This document shows positions 15,896-23,626 of a DNA stretch of 23,626 nucleotides, piece after piece; the first letter of the stretch is position 1, and the number at the start of each line of letters is the position of its first letter. Origin of the DNA: Bacteroidota bacterium. GTDB lineage: Bacteria; Bacteroidota; Rhodothermia; Rhodothermales; UBA10348. A program made the translations under genes and the position numbers. The notes under the pieces are model-generated. The model was not told the origin of the DNA. It ran no database searches and worked only from the letters and a program-made list of their open reading frames with translations. The stretch spans positions 1 through 23,626 of the forward strand of contig JACZYK010000006.1 of assembly GCA_022571135.1 (NCBI GenBank), written 5' to 3'.

Positions 15896-17461
15896 CTATC
15901 GCTTCGGCCTCAATGTGACGACGGGTAGAATCATCTCCTCCAAGGAAACGCCGCCGTGCTGCATCGTATCCCGGTATCGATTCAAATACTTGTGGTAGTT
16001 GGTCGGGTAGACGAAATAGTAATCCTCTTTCGCAATGATGTAGTTCGTGCTGGCGTTGTCACGGGGAAGCCCGAACTCATTAGGATTACGTACGAAGATG
16101 GCGTGTTTAGCGTCGCACCTCAGGTTACGACCGAATTTGTACCGAAGAGCTGTCGACGTTTCGCGATCGCCGACCACTTTTGTAGCCCTCAGGCTCCGAA
16201 TGGCCCCGTGATCCGTCGTAATAACAATCGTACAATCGGTTTCGGCCAATTGTTGGAAAGCCTGGAAAAGCCATGAGTGCTCGAACCACGTCCGCGAAAG
16301 CGCGCGATAGGCGCGTTCGTCGGGGGAGAGCTCCTTCAGTACTTCCGAATCGGATCGGCTGTGAGCGAGGATGTCTACAAAGTTGACGACGACGGCGCTT
16401 AGGTCGCTCTGGAGCAAATCGTGTACGTTCTGAGCAAACTCTCTTCCGTCCCGGGTCCCAATGAGCTTCCGGTAGCGCATCCGAACGTCCTTTCGACGCC
16501 GTAACAACAAATCGGCCAGGAACTCCTCTTCGTTTCGATTGCGGCTGTGCTCGTCATCCTCTCCGTCAGCCCATATTTTAGGATATTGATGGGCCAAATC
16601 CCGTGGTAGAAGTCCGCTGAAAATCGCATTTCTGGAATATGGCGTTGCCGTCGGAAGGATCGAATAGTGGAAGGATGTATCCATGGAGAATAACGGCGAT
16701 AGAAGTTGCTCGAACTCCAACCACTGGTCGTAACGCATGCAGTCGATGACGAAAAAGAGGACCGGACTTTTTTGGTTCAGAAGTGGAAATACGAAAGCGG
16801 GAACAATTTCATGAGACAGCATGGGCCTCGAATCATCCGGCGGCGACTCGTGCGCTCTGATCCACCCCGCATACTCTTGCTCGACAAACTTCGAGAATAC
16901 ACGGTTCGCCTCTGCAAATTGATCCTCCAACACCTGTCGCACCCCCTCGTCTCCCTCAAGCTCCATATCGAAGCGAACGAGCGTTTGATAGAGGATTACC
17001 CACTCCTTGTGAGACAGCGGCTCCATGAGCTGTCGCGTAATATCGGAGAAGGCCCGCAGATAGTCCTGTGAGACGCGTTCGCTTCGGATGCGCGTACGTT
17101 CGAGTAGTCGCTTGCATGTGAGGAGGACCTGGCTTGGATTGACGGGTTTCGTCAAGTAATCGGAAATCTGACCGCCCAGCGCTTCCTCCATCAGGCGCTC
17201 TTCCTCACTCTTGGTCACCATGACGACCGGGAGATGCGGGGCGATTTCCTTGATTTTCGTGACTGCTTCCAGACCGCCCATACCCGGCATCTGCTCATCC
17301 AGGAGAACGACATCGAATGGCTGCTCCGCCACCTTCTGCACTGCGTCGGCACCGTTGGATACGCTGACCACCTCATAGCCCTTCGATTCGAGGAAGAGAA
17401 TGTGCGGTCTGAGGAAGTCAATTTCGTCGTCCGCCCAGAGAATTCGGGATACGCCTGCCAT
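15896..17461 (-). CDS. porX: PorX-type response regulator with PglZ phosphatase-like domain
   Basis: In Bacteroidota PorX pairs with the kinase PorY and controls type IX secretion and gliding genes. The protein has a receiver domain at the N-terminus (acidic pair Asp11-Asp12, phospho-acceptor Asp55 in VVLLDEQMPGM, Thr83, Lys105), a helical linker, and a PglZ/alkaline-phosphatase-superfamily domain from about residue 220 (FFVIDCMRYDQW, then VNFVDILAHSRS, VITTDHGA). The chosen start, Met at 17461, gives 521 residues and the standard opening MAGVSRILWADDE; an open frame 24 codons longer exists, but the family does not use that extension. It is the first gene of the porX-tsaE-folC unit and is divergent from the ferritin gene. 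Confidence 0.92.
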   Translation of the reverse strand: MAGVSRILWADDEIDFLRPHILFLESKGYEVVSVSNGADAVQKVAEQPFDVVLLDEQMPGMGGLEAVTKIKEIAPHLPVVMVTKSEEERLMEEALGGQISDYLTKPVNPSQVLLTCKRLLERTRIRSERVSQDYLRAFSDITRQLMEPLSHKEWVILYQTLVRFDMELEGDEGVRQVLEDQFAEANRVFSKFVEQEYAGWIRAHESPPDDSRPMLSHEIVPAFVFPLLNQKSPVLFFVIDCMRYDQWLEFEQLLSPLFSMDTSFHYSILPTATPYSRNAIFSGLLPRDLAHQYPKIWADGEDDEHSRNRNEEEFLADLLLRRRKDVRMRYRKLIGTRDGREFAQNVHDLLQSDLSAVVVNFVDILAHSRSDSEVLKELSPDERAYRALSRTWFEHSWLFQAFQQLAETDCTIVITTDHGAIRSLRATKVVGDRETSTALRYKFGRNLRCDAKHAIFVRNPNEFGLPRDNASTNYIIAKEDYYFVYPTNYHKYLNRYRDTMQHGGVSLEEMILPVVTLRPKR

Positions 17462-17750
17462 AATGATTACTGATTGAACCGAAAAAAATTGACAAATCGT
17501 AGCAGTCGTTCGACGGACCTCGCTGATATTCAAACGGCTCAGAGGATAGCGCTCATGAAACCCGCAGAATCCGAGTTTGATTCGAGTGCTATTAAAGCCG
17601 TATTAAACCGGGGCACAAGGCTGCAAGCGCAAAACATCCAACGATAACCGTCGTTGTATCTGCATGTGTTTTGTCGGATGAATCCGAGCAAGCACATACC
17701 TCGTACGGTGGCAGCAAAATGAAAATGGAAGAACGCAATCCGAGATAAAG
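17462..17750. promoter_or_regulatory. Divergent porX/ferritin intergenic region
   Basis: The 289 bp must hold promoters in both directions. Visible structures are two adjacent direct copies, TATTAAAGCCG (17590-17600) and TATTAAACCGG (17601-17611), and a dyad CAACGA-taaccg-TCGTTG (17639-17656). On the porX side TACGATTTG (17501-17493, minus) resembles a -7 box with one extra base but lacks a TTG at the right distance. No precise promoter is assigned. Confidence 0.35.
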
Positions 17751-18257
17751 ATGAACGAGAGAGTTATTTCAGAAGTCAATAAGCAGATTCAGTCGGAACT
17801 TCAGTCGGCCTATCTCTACCTGGCCATGTCCGTACGCTTCGAAGAGTTGGCCCTGAGAGGTGCTGCGCAGTGGATGCGGACGCAGTGGGAGGAAGAGATC
17901 GTCCACGCAATGAAGTTCTTCGATTTTCTGGTGCGGCGCGGAGAAACACCCCATCTCATGCAGCTTGCAGAACCTGAAGCGACGTTCGAAACCGCGCTGG
18001 AGGGTTACGAACTAACTCTCAAGCTTGAGAAGAAAGTCACACAGCTCATCCATGCGCTTTACGATCTGGCCCTGGCCGAAAGAGACTATCCGCTTCAGAC
18101 ACTGCTCCACTGGTTCATAGACGAGCAGGTCGAAGAAGAAGAGTCGGTCGAAGAGATTATCCAGAGTCTGAAGCTTGCCGGCGATTCCGGGCAGGGGCTC
18201 TTTCTCATCGATCGGGAGCTGGGAACGAGGACGACACTGACAAAGGAAGCAGAATAG
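17751..18257 (+). CDS. Bacterial non-heme ferritin
   Basis: The 168-residue four-helix protein is expected to form a 24-subunit iron-storage shell. The ferroxidase ligands are in place: Glu16 (QSELQSAYLYLAM), Glu49 and His52 (EEEIVHAMKFFDF), Glu93 (LKLEKK), and Gln126 with Glu129 or Glu130 (DEQVEEEE). The C-terminal LAGDSGQGLFLIDREL is the FtnA-type ending. Length matches E. coli FtnA. It oxidises and stores Fe(II) in the cytoplasm, lowering oxidative damage. It stands alone between the divergent porX and the tetR gene. It may be named ftnA by similarity, but I leave the symbol empty because several paralogues are usual. Confidence 0.92.
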   Translation: MNERVISEVNKQIQSELQSAYLYLAMSVRFEELALRGAAQWMRTQWEEEIVHAMKFFDFLVRRGETPHLMQLAEPEATFETALEGYELTLKLEKKVTQLIHALYDLALAERDYPLQTLLHWFIDEQVEEEESVEEIIQSLKLAGDSGQGLFLIDRELGTRTTLTKEAE

Positions 18258-18260
18258 AGA

Positions 18261-18283
18261 TCGGGAGCCTCCCGACGCTTTTA
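18261..18283 (+). terminator. Probable intrinsic terminator after ferritin
   Basis: TCGGGA-gcc-TCCCGA (18261-18275) is followed by CGCTTTTATT. The stem is short (six pairs) and the T run interrupted, but it begins a few bases after the ferritin stop. Confidence 0.55.
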
Positions 18284-18308
18284 TTCCCATTCAGCGGGTT
18301 GCGCGGTG

Positions 18309-18334
18309 AATCCTCGCCTTCATAGGCGGGGATT
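18309..18334. other. Hairpin between ferritin and tetR
   Basis: AATCCTCGCC and GGCGGGGATT pair over ten bases (one G-T) around the loop TTCATA. No T run follows on the plus strand. It may back up the ferritin terminator. Confidence 0.45.
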
Positions 18335-18385
18335 TGAGACCGTAATAAACGGAAAGAAAAACAGGGATTTTATATTTTGTTGATC

Positions 18386-18424
18386 TGGTTTAATCAAATG
18401 GTTAAATTATTTAGTTAAATTTAC
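18386..18424 (+). promoter_or_regulatory. AT-rich 13-bp-periodic repeats, candidate TetR operator
   Basis: TGGTTTAAT, TGGTTAAAT and TAGTTAAAT start at 18386, 18399 and 18412, exactly 13 bp apart. The surrounding 80 bp (18341-18420) are about 24% GC by hand count, far below the rest of the window. The block ends about 35 bp before the tetR start, where an autoregulatory operator would be expected. TAAAT-t-ATTTA (18403-18413) gives it partial dyad symmetry. Confidence 0.5.
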
Positions 18425-18459
18425 CGCCCGTTCACCTTCCACGCTCCAAAACAGGTCTG

Positions 18460-19113
18460 ATGACGGACGCTCTGGCATACACCGAAACGGAAGAGCGGAT
18501 TTTCGATGCCGCGCTCAAGGTTTTTTCCCGGAAAGGAAAAGACGGAGCGCGAATGCAGGAAATTGCAGAGGAAGCGGGTATAAACAAAGCGCTTCTCCAC
18601 TACTATTTCCGAAGCAAGGATCGCCTCTATAGAGCCGTCTTCTCGCATGTATTTCGGGAATTCATGGGTGCGTTGCGAGACCCGCTGAAGGAGGAATCAT
18701 CCTTTCCGGAGATTCTGCGTCGTTTCATAGACGGTTTCATGTCGATCCATGCCGAGCATCCGGAGATATCGCGGCTCTGGGTTCTGGAGAATTTGAGCGG
18801 GGCCCCCGTCGTGGGTCCGATGCTCAAGCAGTATCTCGAAGAGAACGCCGAAACGGCGCCCAGACTCTTCATCGAGCGCGTCCAGTCGGCAATTGAAGCG
18901 GGCGAGATTCGCGCAGTGGATCCTTTCCACACTTTCATCACCGTCATCGGAGCTTGCGTCTTCTTCTTCCTGGCATTCCCGACCTTATCAAGCATCAATC
19001 CGATGCTTGCGATGGACCGCGACGGCGCCATCGAAGAGCGGAAGAAGCACCTGTTCGACATCCTGTATAACGGACTCGCCTTCAGGCATGCACCGTCAAC
19101 TACAACAACCTGA
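18460..19113 (+). CDS. TetR/AcrR-family transcriptional regulator
   Basis: The 217-residue repressor-like protein has the family's N-terminal three-helix DNA-binding domain: ERIFDAALKVFSRKGKDGAR, then MQEIAEEAGINKALLHYYFR with SKDRLY closing the fold. The remaining 150 residues form a helical ligand and dimer domain, with a hydrophobic patch VIGACVFFFLAFP near residues 163-175. It lies directly upstream of, and in the same direction as, the efflux genes, the usual place for a local regulator of an RND pump. It likely binds the 13-bp repeats just before its own start. The ligand is unknown. Confidence 0.88.
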   Translation: MTDALAYTETEERIFDAALKVFSRKGKDGARMQEIAEEAGINKALLHYYFRSKDRLYRAVFSHVFREFMGALRDPLKEESSFPEILRRFIDGFMSIHAEHPEISRLWVLENLSGAPVVGPMLKQYLEENAETAPRLFIERVQSAIEAGEIRAVDPFHTFITVIGACVFFFLAFPTLSSINPMLAMDRDGAIEERKKHLFDILYNGLAFRHAPSTTTT

Positions 19114-19364
19114 GGTGGTGGATTCCCCGTTCCAGGACTACCAGTATGGCAAGATGCTGAGATCATGCCAACCACTTACGCAGTCTCCATGTGCGTTTGT
19201 CCCGACTATGCTCGGGACGGTTCGGGCGATCCCCACCCTACCGATAGCAAGTTGGTTGTGGGCTTGGTTATCGCCGCATCGATGCCTACCTGCGTGGTTT
19301 TACGTTCGAGAGGAATTTATCGCACAACCGCATACCACGACGAGATGAAACGAGACGACAGACC
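19114..19364 (+). promoter_or_regulatory. Intergenic region between tetR and the efflux genes
   Basis: The 251 bp contain a perfect hairpin GTCCCGA-ctatgc-TCGGGAC (19199-19218) without a following T run. A separate promoter for the efflux genes could lie after it, but no box of good quality was found. No convincing small gene is present. Confidence 0.35.
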
Positions 19365-20924
19365 ATGAGGAAAGGTGAACCATCGACCGCCGGACGAAGG
19401 CGCCGAGTAACGCAAACTATCCTGGCCGTTGCTATTCTGGTTTCTGCGGCGTTGTTGGGACTCTCGGCATGCACGATGGTGCCGCATGTAGCACCGCCGG
19501 ATATGGAAGCCAGACTTCCAGACTCCTATGGGACGCCGGCGGCCGCCACCGACGCCGTTTCGGATCAGGCGGATGCGCAGGTAAGTTGGTGGGAGGGATA
19601 CAATGATCCCACGCTGAATACACTGGTCGATTCCGCACTCACGCGCAATCTGGACCTTCGGATTGCACTGGCTCGTGTTCTCGAGGTCCAGCACGCTCAC
19701 GAGGCGACACGGGCGGCCTTTTTTCCCGGTATTCGGGCGACGGCCGAAGGCTCAAGACAGAACACGCCGACAAACACGGGGGTTACGGGCAGGTTTTCCG
19801 AGAGCATTCCCAACTTTCCGGATCGATTCGACGTGACGACCTACAGCGCATCGTTGGGACTGGCATACGAACTCGATTTTTGGGGCAGGGCGCGGGCAAA
19901 CGCACGGGCGGCGTTTGGGGAGTTCATCGCCACGGCCGCGGACTATCGAACGGCCCGGATCGGGATCATTTCGGAGACGATCTCTACTTATTTTGAAATC
20001 CTGGATGTGCGGAGGCAGCTTGAACTCGTGCAGATGAACGCCGATCTACTCGAAGAGCGGGCAGAAATCACGGAAGACCGCTACCGGAGGGGACTGGTTT
20101 CCTCCTTCGAATTGTACGGCATCCGACAGACGCTCGACGACGTGCGTGCGACGATTCCGCTTGTCGAGAACGGACTCTACGAAGCCAGAGGCAGACTCGC
20201 GATACTGCTGGGTACGGTGGAGCCCGAACTCGAGAACCTGCTCGACGAGCCGTCCGGCCCGGTGCTGTCCTCAGACCCGATTCCGGGCGGACTTCCGTCC
20301 GAGCTTCTCAGGGACCGTCCGGACGTCATTGCCGCGGCCGCTCGGCTCGAGGCCGCGCGACAACGCATCGGCGTAGCAAGAGCGGAGCGCTTTCCGTCCT
20401 TCTCGTTGACGGCAACCGGAGGAACGCAGAGCAGCAACCTCGGAGAACTTATTCAGACCAGTCAGAAATTCTGGCTGTTCGGGGGCTCCCTGACGGCTCC
20501 GATTTTCAGGGCCGGAGCTTTGAATGCGAATGTCCGAGCTTCGTGGTCGCGATACGAGCAGGCTGCGGCGGCCTATGAGAAATCGGTTCTGACGGCGTTT
20601 AAGGATGTGGCGACGGCTCTTCGACAGCATACTGCGGAATGGAAACGAAGCGCGGCTGTCAGGGAAGCTCTCGAAAGCGCGGCCGCTTCGGCGAACACGC
20701 AGCTTCGACGGTACCGACGGGGTGTAGGAGATTACCTGGCCCTGCTCGACGCCCGCATCAACACGATTCGGGTGCAAACAAATATGTCGACGGCCGAACG
20801 CTCGGCTGCCCTGGCCAGGCTCGGCGTGCACAGGGCTCTTGGAGGCGCGTGGGCTGCGGATTTGCCAGAGATAGTCGCCTCAAGTCGATCGAGCGCCCCC
20901 CAGAACATCCACACACAAAAGTAG
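19365..20924 (+). CDS. TolC/NodT-type outer-membrane efflux lipoprotein
   Basis: This 519-residue protein is the outer-membrane channel of a tripartite pump. The N-terminus is a basic stretch, a hydrophobic segment and the lipobox LSAC (Cys36), so it is probably exported and acylated. Two OEP repeats are visible: WWEGYNDPTLNTLVDSALTR with NLDLRIALARV in the first half, and LPSELLRDRPDVIAAAARLE with ARAERFPSFSLTATGG, the NodT-type hallmark, at the start of the second. YELDFWGRARANARAA is also typical. It ends 8 bp before the adaptor gene, so the two are translated from one message. Three such subunits would form the channel. Confidence 0.92.
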   Translation: MRKGEPSTAGRRRRVTQTILAVAILVSAALLGLSACTMVPHVAPPDMEARLPDSYGTPAAATDAVSDQADAQVSWWEGYNDPTLNTLVDSALTRNLDLRIALARVLEVQHAHEATRAAFFPGIRATAEGSRQNTPTNTGVTGRFSESIPNFPDRFDVTTYSASLGLAYELDFWGRARANARAAFGEFIATAADYRTARIGIISETISTYFEILDVRRQLELVQMNADLLEERAEITEDRYRRGLVSSFELYGIRQTLDDVRATIPLVENGLYEARGRLAILLGTVEPELENLLDEPSGPVLSSDPIPGGLPSELLRDRPDVIAAAARLEAARQRIGVARAERFPSFSLTATGGTQSSNLGELIQTSQKFWLFGGSLTAPIFRAGALNANVRASWSRYEQAAAAYEKSVLTAFKDVATALRQHTAEWKRSAAVREALESAAASANTQLRRYRRGVGDYLALLDARINTIRVQTNMSTAERSAALARLGVHRALGGAWAADLPEIVASSRSSAPQNIHTQK

Positions 20925-20932
20925 AAGTAGTC

Positions 20933-22141
20933 ATGGGTACCCGATCCGTTCGCTCGTTCTTTCTAGGCCTCGCTATACTGGCCGTCGGCGTAATTGGTCT
21001 GATGATCTTCATCGCGCTGAAACCCGATCCACCCCGTGAGGAGTCCGTCGTCTTGGCGCCGATCGTCCGGACGCAGACGGTAACCGAGATGACGGGGTCG
21101 CTGGTCGTGCGCGGGAGTGGAACCGTCAGTCCTGCGAGGGAAGTCAATCTGGCTGCCGAAGTACCTGGACGCATCGTCTCGGTCTCCCCGCAGTACGTGA
21201 ATGGTGGGACCTTTGCCGAAGGTGAGGTCATCCTGATCGTCGATCCATCCGACTACGAGAACGCCGTCGCCGTTGTCGAAGCGGAAGTAACCGAGCGGCA
21301 ACTCAACGTTATGCTGGCGGAAGAGGAATCTGCGATAGCCGCAGACGAATGGCAGCGCCTGCTGATGCGTGACGGAGAAACGACCGATGCCCCGGAATCC
21401 AGCCTGGGGAGTCTCGTTCTTAGAGAACCCCAGAAAAAGCTCGCGGAAGCGGTTCTGAAAGGCGCCGAGGCCCGCCTCAGTGATGCCCGATCGAGGCTCT
21501 CGCGAACCGCAGTCAGAGCCCCATTTACTGGAAAAATCAGGTCCAAACTGGCGGAAGTCGGTCAATACGTCGCACCTGGAACCGTCGTGGCATCATTTTT
21601 CGGGACGGACCAGGTGGAAATCACCACCTCGCTTCCGACCGGTGACGCAGCCCTCATCTCAGACCTGTTCACGTCGGATAGTGCGAAACGGATTCCCGCG
21701 CGCGTTCAGACGAGTTACGGCGGGCGGACCTATCGGTGGGATGGATATGTCCACCGGACGGAGGGCGCACTCGATCCGGCCACGCGGATGTACCGCATTG
21801 TCGTTCGGGTCGATCAGCCTTACAAGTCCACCGGCGAGCGACCGCCGCTCCTGGTCGGCATGTACGCCTCCGTGGAAATAGAAGGCATCTCTCTTGAGTC
21901 GTACTTCAGGATTCCCCGTGAAGCCATCCGAGACGAGAGCGGGGTCTGGACGGTCGTGGATGGAAGGCTGAGGATGCGCCGCGTTCACATCGTTCAGGAA
22001 GTTGACGACTTTGTGGTAGTCGATGAGGGCCTGATGGAGGGAGATCGGATCGTCGTCTCCATGCTCTCCGTCGTTTCCGACGGCATGAAGGTCCGTACGG
22101 CTCAGTCCTCCGTCTCGGCCTCTTCTACGGATGACTCATGA
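20933..22141 (+). CDS. RND efflux periplasmic adaptor (membrane fusion protein)
   Basis: The open frame extends 98 codons upstream into the channel gene, but the protein proper begins at the ATG at 20933, giving 402 residues and the expected opening: a basic start and one membrane segment (residues about 8-30, no lipobox). The lipoyl half-motifs are LAAEVPGRIVSVSPQYVNGG with GEVILIVDPSDYENA before the helical hairpin, and RAPFTGKIRSKLAEVGQYVA after it. A beta-barrel domain and the membrane-proximal domain follow (PREAIRDESGVWTVVDGRLR). It links the inner-membrane pump to the outer-membrane channel. The next gene starts 61 bp downstream. Confidence 0.9.
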   Translation: MGTRSVRSFFLGLAILAVGVIGLMIFIALKPDPPREESVVLAPIVRTQTVTEMTGSLVVRGSGTVSPAREVNLAAEVPGRIVSVSPQYVNGGTFAEGEVILIVDPSDYENAVAVVEAEVTERQLNVMLAEEESAIAADEWQRLLMRDGETTDAPESSLGSLVLREPQKKLAEAVLKGAEARLSDARSRLSRTAVRAPFTGKIRSKLAEVGQYVAPGTVVASFFGTDQVEITTSLPTGDAALISDLFTSDSAKRIPARVQTSYGGRTYRWDGYVHRTEGALDPATRMYRIVVRVDQPYKSTGERPPLLVGMYASVEIEGISLESYFRIPREAIRDESGVWTVVDGRLRMRRVHIVQEVDDFVVVDEGLMEGDRIVVSMLSVVSDGMKVRTAQSSVSASSTDDS

Positions 22142-22202
22142 CGAATGCCCTGAGGGCGCAGCTCGGCTTAATACAGAATACCCGAACGAACAATCTTCCG
22201 AT

Positions 22203-23626
22203 ATGAAAGGATCAATCTCCTGGATGGCCGGGAACAGGGTGGCCGCGAATCTGCTCATGCTGTTCATCGTGCTTATCGGTTTCGTCAGCGTCTTCAATAT
22301 CGTTCAGGAAGTCTTCCCGGCAGCCAGCCTGGGAGCGTTACAGGTCCGAGTACCGTATCCCGGAGCGTCCCCCGAGGAAGTCGAGGAAGGAATTGTCCGC
22401 CGGATCGAGGAGCAGCTTGAAGGCATCGACGGCATTCGACGCATCACGTCGGTGGCCGCTGAGAACATCGGAGTCGTTACCGCCCAACTCAAGAAGGGCG
22501 CCGATGCTTCCAGGATCCTTGACGAGATCAAGGCAGAAATCGATCGTATTACGACCTTTCCGGACGACGTGGAAGAGCCCGAAGTGGTCGAGCTAACGAA
22601 CCGTCGTCAGGTAATCCAACTGGCTCTGCACGGAAACGTCTCGGAGAAGTCACTGAAGGAACTGGCCAACCGAGTCAAGGATGATCTCACTGCGATAGAA
22701 GGCATTTCCTACGTCCGCGTAAACGCCGTTCGCAATTACGAGATATCCATCGAGGTTTCGGAAGAGACGCTTCGGGCGTACGGGCTGTCGCTCGATGCCG
22801 TTACGCTGGCCGTTCGCCAGGGCAGTCTCGACCTGCCGGGAGGGTCCATCGATACGCGCGGTGAAGAGATACTGATTCGGACGAAAGGGCAGAACTACAC
22901 GGCGAACGATTTCAGGGACATCATCGTACTGGCTCGTCCGGATGGGGCTACGGTTCGGCTTCGCGATATCGCAACTGTGAGGGATGATTTCGAAGAGGCG
23001 GACCTGATCGCGCGTTTTGATGGAGAGCCGACATCCATCGTCGAGGTCTACCGGACCGCGGACGAGCGCGTTTTGGATATTGCCGATGAAGTATATGCCT
23101 ACGTCGAGGCAATTTCGGTGCCTGAGGGCATCTCCGTAGATATCTGGCAGGACGAAGCCAAGCTGCTCAGAAGCCGCTACGAACTGATGCTCAAGAACGG
23201 CTCGATGGGTCTCCTGTTGGTCTTGCTCGCGCTGGGGCTGTTCATGAATTCGAGACTGGCGTTCTGGGTTTCGGCCGGCATTTTCATCTCCTTCCTCGGT
23301 ACGTTCGCCGTGATGATCTATCTCGGCGTGACGCTCAATCTCATTTCGCTCGTGGCGTTTATCCTGGCGCTCGGAATCGTCGTGGATGACGCGATCGTTA
23401 TCGGCGAAAACATTTTTGCCGAACAAGAGCGCGGGCTGGAGCCCCTTAAGGCCTCGGTCAAAGGCACTGTCCGTCTCGCGCGTCCTGTCGTTTTCGCCGT
23501 TCTTACGACCATGGTTGCGTTTGCTCCTTTGCTCTTTGTCCCAGGAGTTATCGGCAAGTTCATGCAGAACCTGCCGCTCGTGATCATCACGGTGCTGGGC
23601 ATCTCGCTGATCGAATCGCTCTACAT
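22203..23626 (+). CDS. RND-family efflux pump permease (AcrB/HAE1 type), 3' end cut by window
   Basis: The frame runs from ATG 22203 to the window edge without a stop (474 residues of an expected 1000 or more). The opening MKGSISWMAGNRVAANLLML is transmembrane helix 1 of RND pumps. VRVPYPGASPEEVEEGIVRR and EQLEGIDGIRRITSVAAENI are the first porter domain. After the periplasmic loop come helices 2 to 4, with LGIVVDDAIVIGENI carrying the Asp-Asp pair used in proton relay, then LARPVVFAVLTTMVAFAPLLF and the FVPGVIGK turn. It exports substrates from the periplasm or membrane using the proton gradient. The substrate cannot be told; antibiotic, bile-like or lipid compounds are all possible. Confidence 0.95.
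   Translation, partial: MKGSISWMAGNRVAANLLMLFIVLIGFVSVFNIVQEVFPAASLGALQVRVPYPGASPEEVEEGIVRRIEEQLEGIDGIRRITSVAAENIGVVTAQLKKGADASRILDEIKAEIDRITTFPDDVEEPEVVELTNRRQVIQLALHGNVSEKSLKELANRVKDDLTAIEGISYVRVNAVRNYEISIEVSEETLRAYGLSLDAVTLAVRQGSLDLPGGSIDTRGEEILIRTKGQNYTANDFRDIIVLARPDGATVRLRDIATVRDDFEEADLIARFDGEPTSIVEVYRTADERVLDIADEVYAYVEAISVPEGISVDIWQDEAKLLRSRYELMLKNGSMGLLLVLLALGLFMNSRLAFWVSAGIFISFLGTFAVMIYLGVTLNLISLVAFILALGIVVDDAIVIGENIFAEQERGLEPLKASVKGTVRLARPVVFAVLTTMVAFAPLLFVPGVIGKFMQNLPLVIITVLGISLIESLY

Noticed and set aside
17462..17533. 24-codon N-terminal extension of PorX
   Set aside because: PorX proteins begin at MAGVSRILWADDE; the extension has no family support.
19199..19218. Perfect 7-bp hairpin as terminator of tetR
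   Set aside because: It lacks a T run and lies 86 bp after the stop codon; it is kept only as part of the intergenic description.
20639..20932. N-terminal extension of the adaptor protein
   Set aside because: These 98 codons lie within the channel gene in another frame; the ATG at 20933 gives the normal adaptor start and membrane segment.

Overview
The window looks like a chromosomal segment of a Bacteroidota/Rhodothermota-type bacterium, moderately GC-rich, probably marine and probably metagenome-derived. Three lines point there. GldA/GldF/GldG-type ABC genes and a PorX-type response regulator/PglZ protein are present. Rho carries a very long charged insertion of the Bacteroidota kind. A promoter with the phylum-specific -33 TTG / -7 TAnnTTTG layout, exact in both boxes, sits ahead of rho, whose start codon lacks a Shine-Dalgarno. 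No tRNA, rRNA or CRISPR array is visible.

Layout. (1) 1-315 is the right end of an IS6-family insertion sequence: transposase C-terminus plus a terminal repeat beginning GGTTCTGT. (2) 488-1588 is an open frame made of three unrelated parts: the N-terminus of a Rieske ring-hydroxylating oxygenase, about 23 residues of an NAD-dependent sugar epimerase/dehydratase motif, and a ChaN/DUF399 heme-binding-lipoprotein domain without its normal N-terminus. This is the strangest object here; it is either a natural patchwork gene or an assembly/amplification chimera. (3) 1653-3359 is an M49-like zinc-peptidase lipoprotein with its own terminator, followed by a small anti-sigma-like protein (3571-3840), also with its own terminator. 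(4) 4103-8302 is a gldA-gldF-gldG-DUF4340 exporter operon, followed by htpG (8347-10221). A 152-bp MITE-like element (10218-10369) abuts the htpG stop codon. (5) An MFS transporter (10464-11702) converges on rho (11689-13632, minus), overlapping it by 14 bp. (6) On the minus strand, porX -> tsaE -> folC (17461 down to 14028) form one apparent unit. (7) On the plus strand come a ferritin (17751-18257), a TetR regulator (18460-19113) and a tripartite RND efflux set: outer-membrane lipoprotein, periplasmic adaptor and inner-membrane pump. The pump runs off the window end.

How the parts relate. The TetR regulator is preceded by an AT-rich block with three 13-bp-periodic direct repeats, a likely operator, and probably controls itself and/or the efflux genes. 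Rho has a leader of about 250 nt with a perfect palindrome close to its start, in keeping with the autoregulation usual for rho. PorX-TsaE-FolC links T9SS-type signalling to housekeeping tRNA t6A and folate functions. The most noteworthy items are the three-part chimeric ORF, the low-complexity Rho domain coded partly by an 18-bp tandem repeat, the MITE-like element at htpG, and the periodic operator at tetR.
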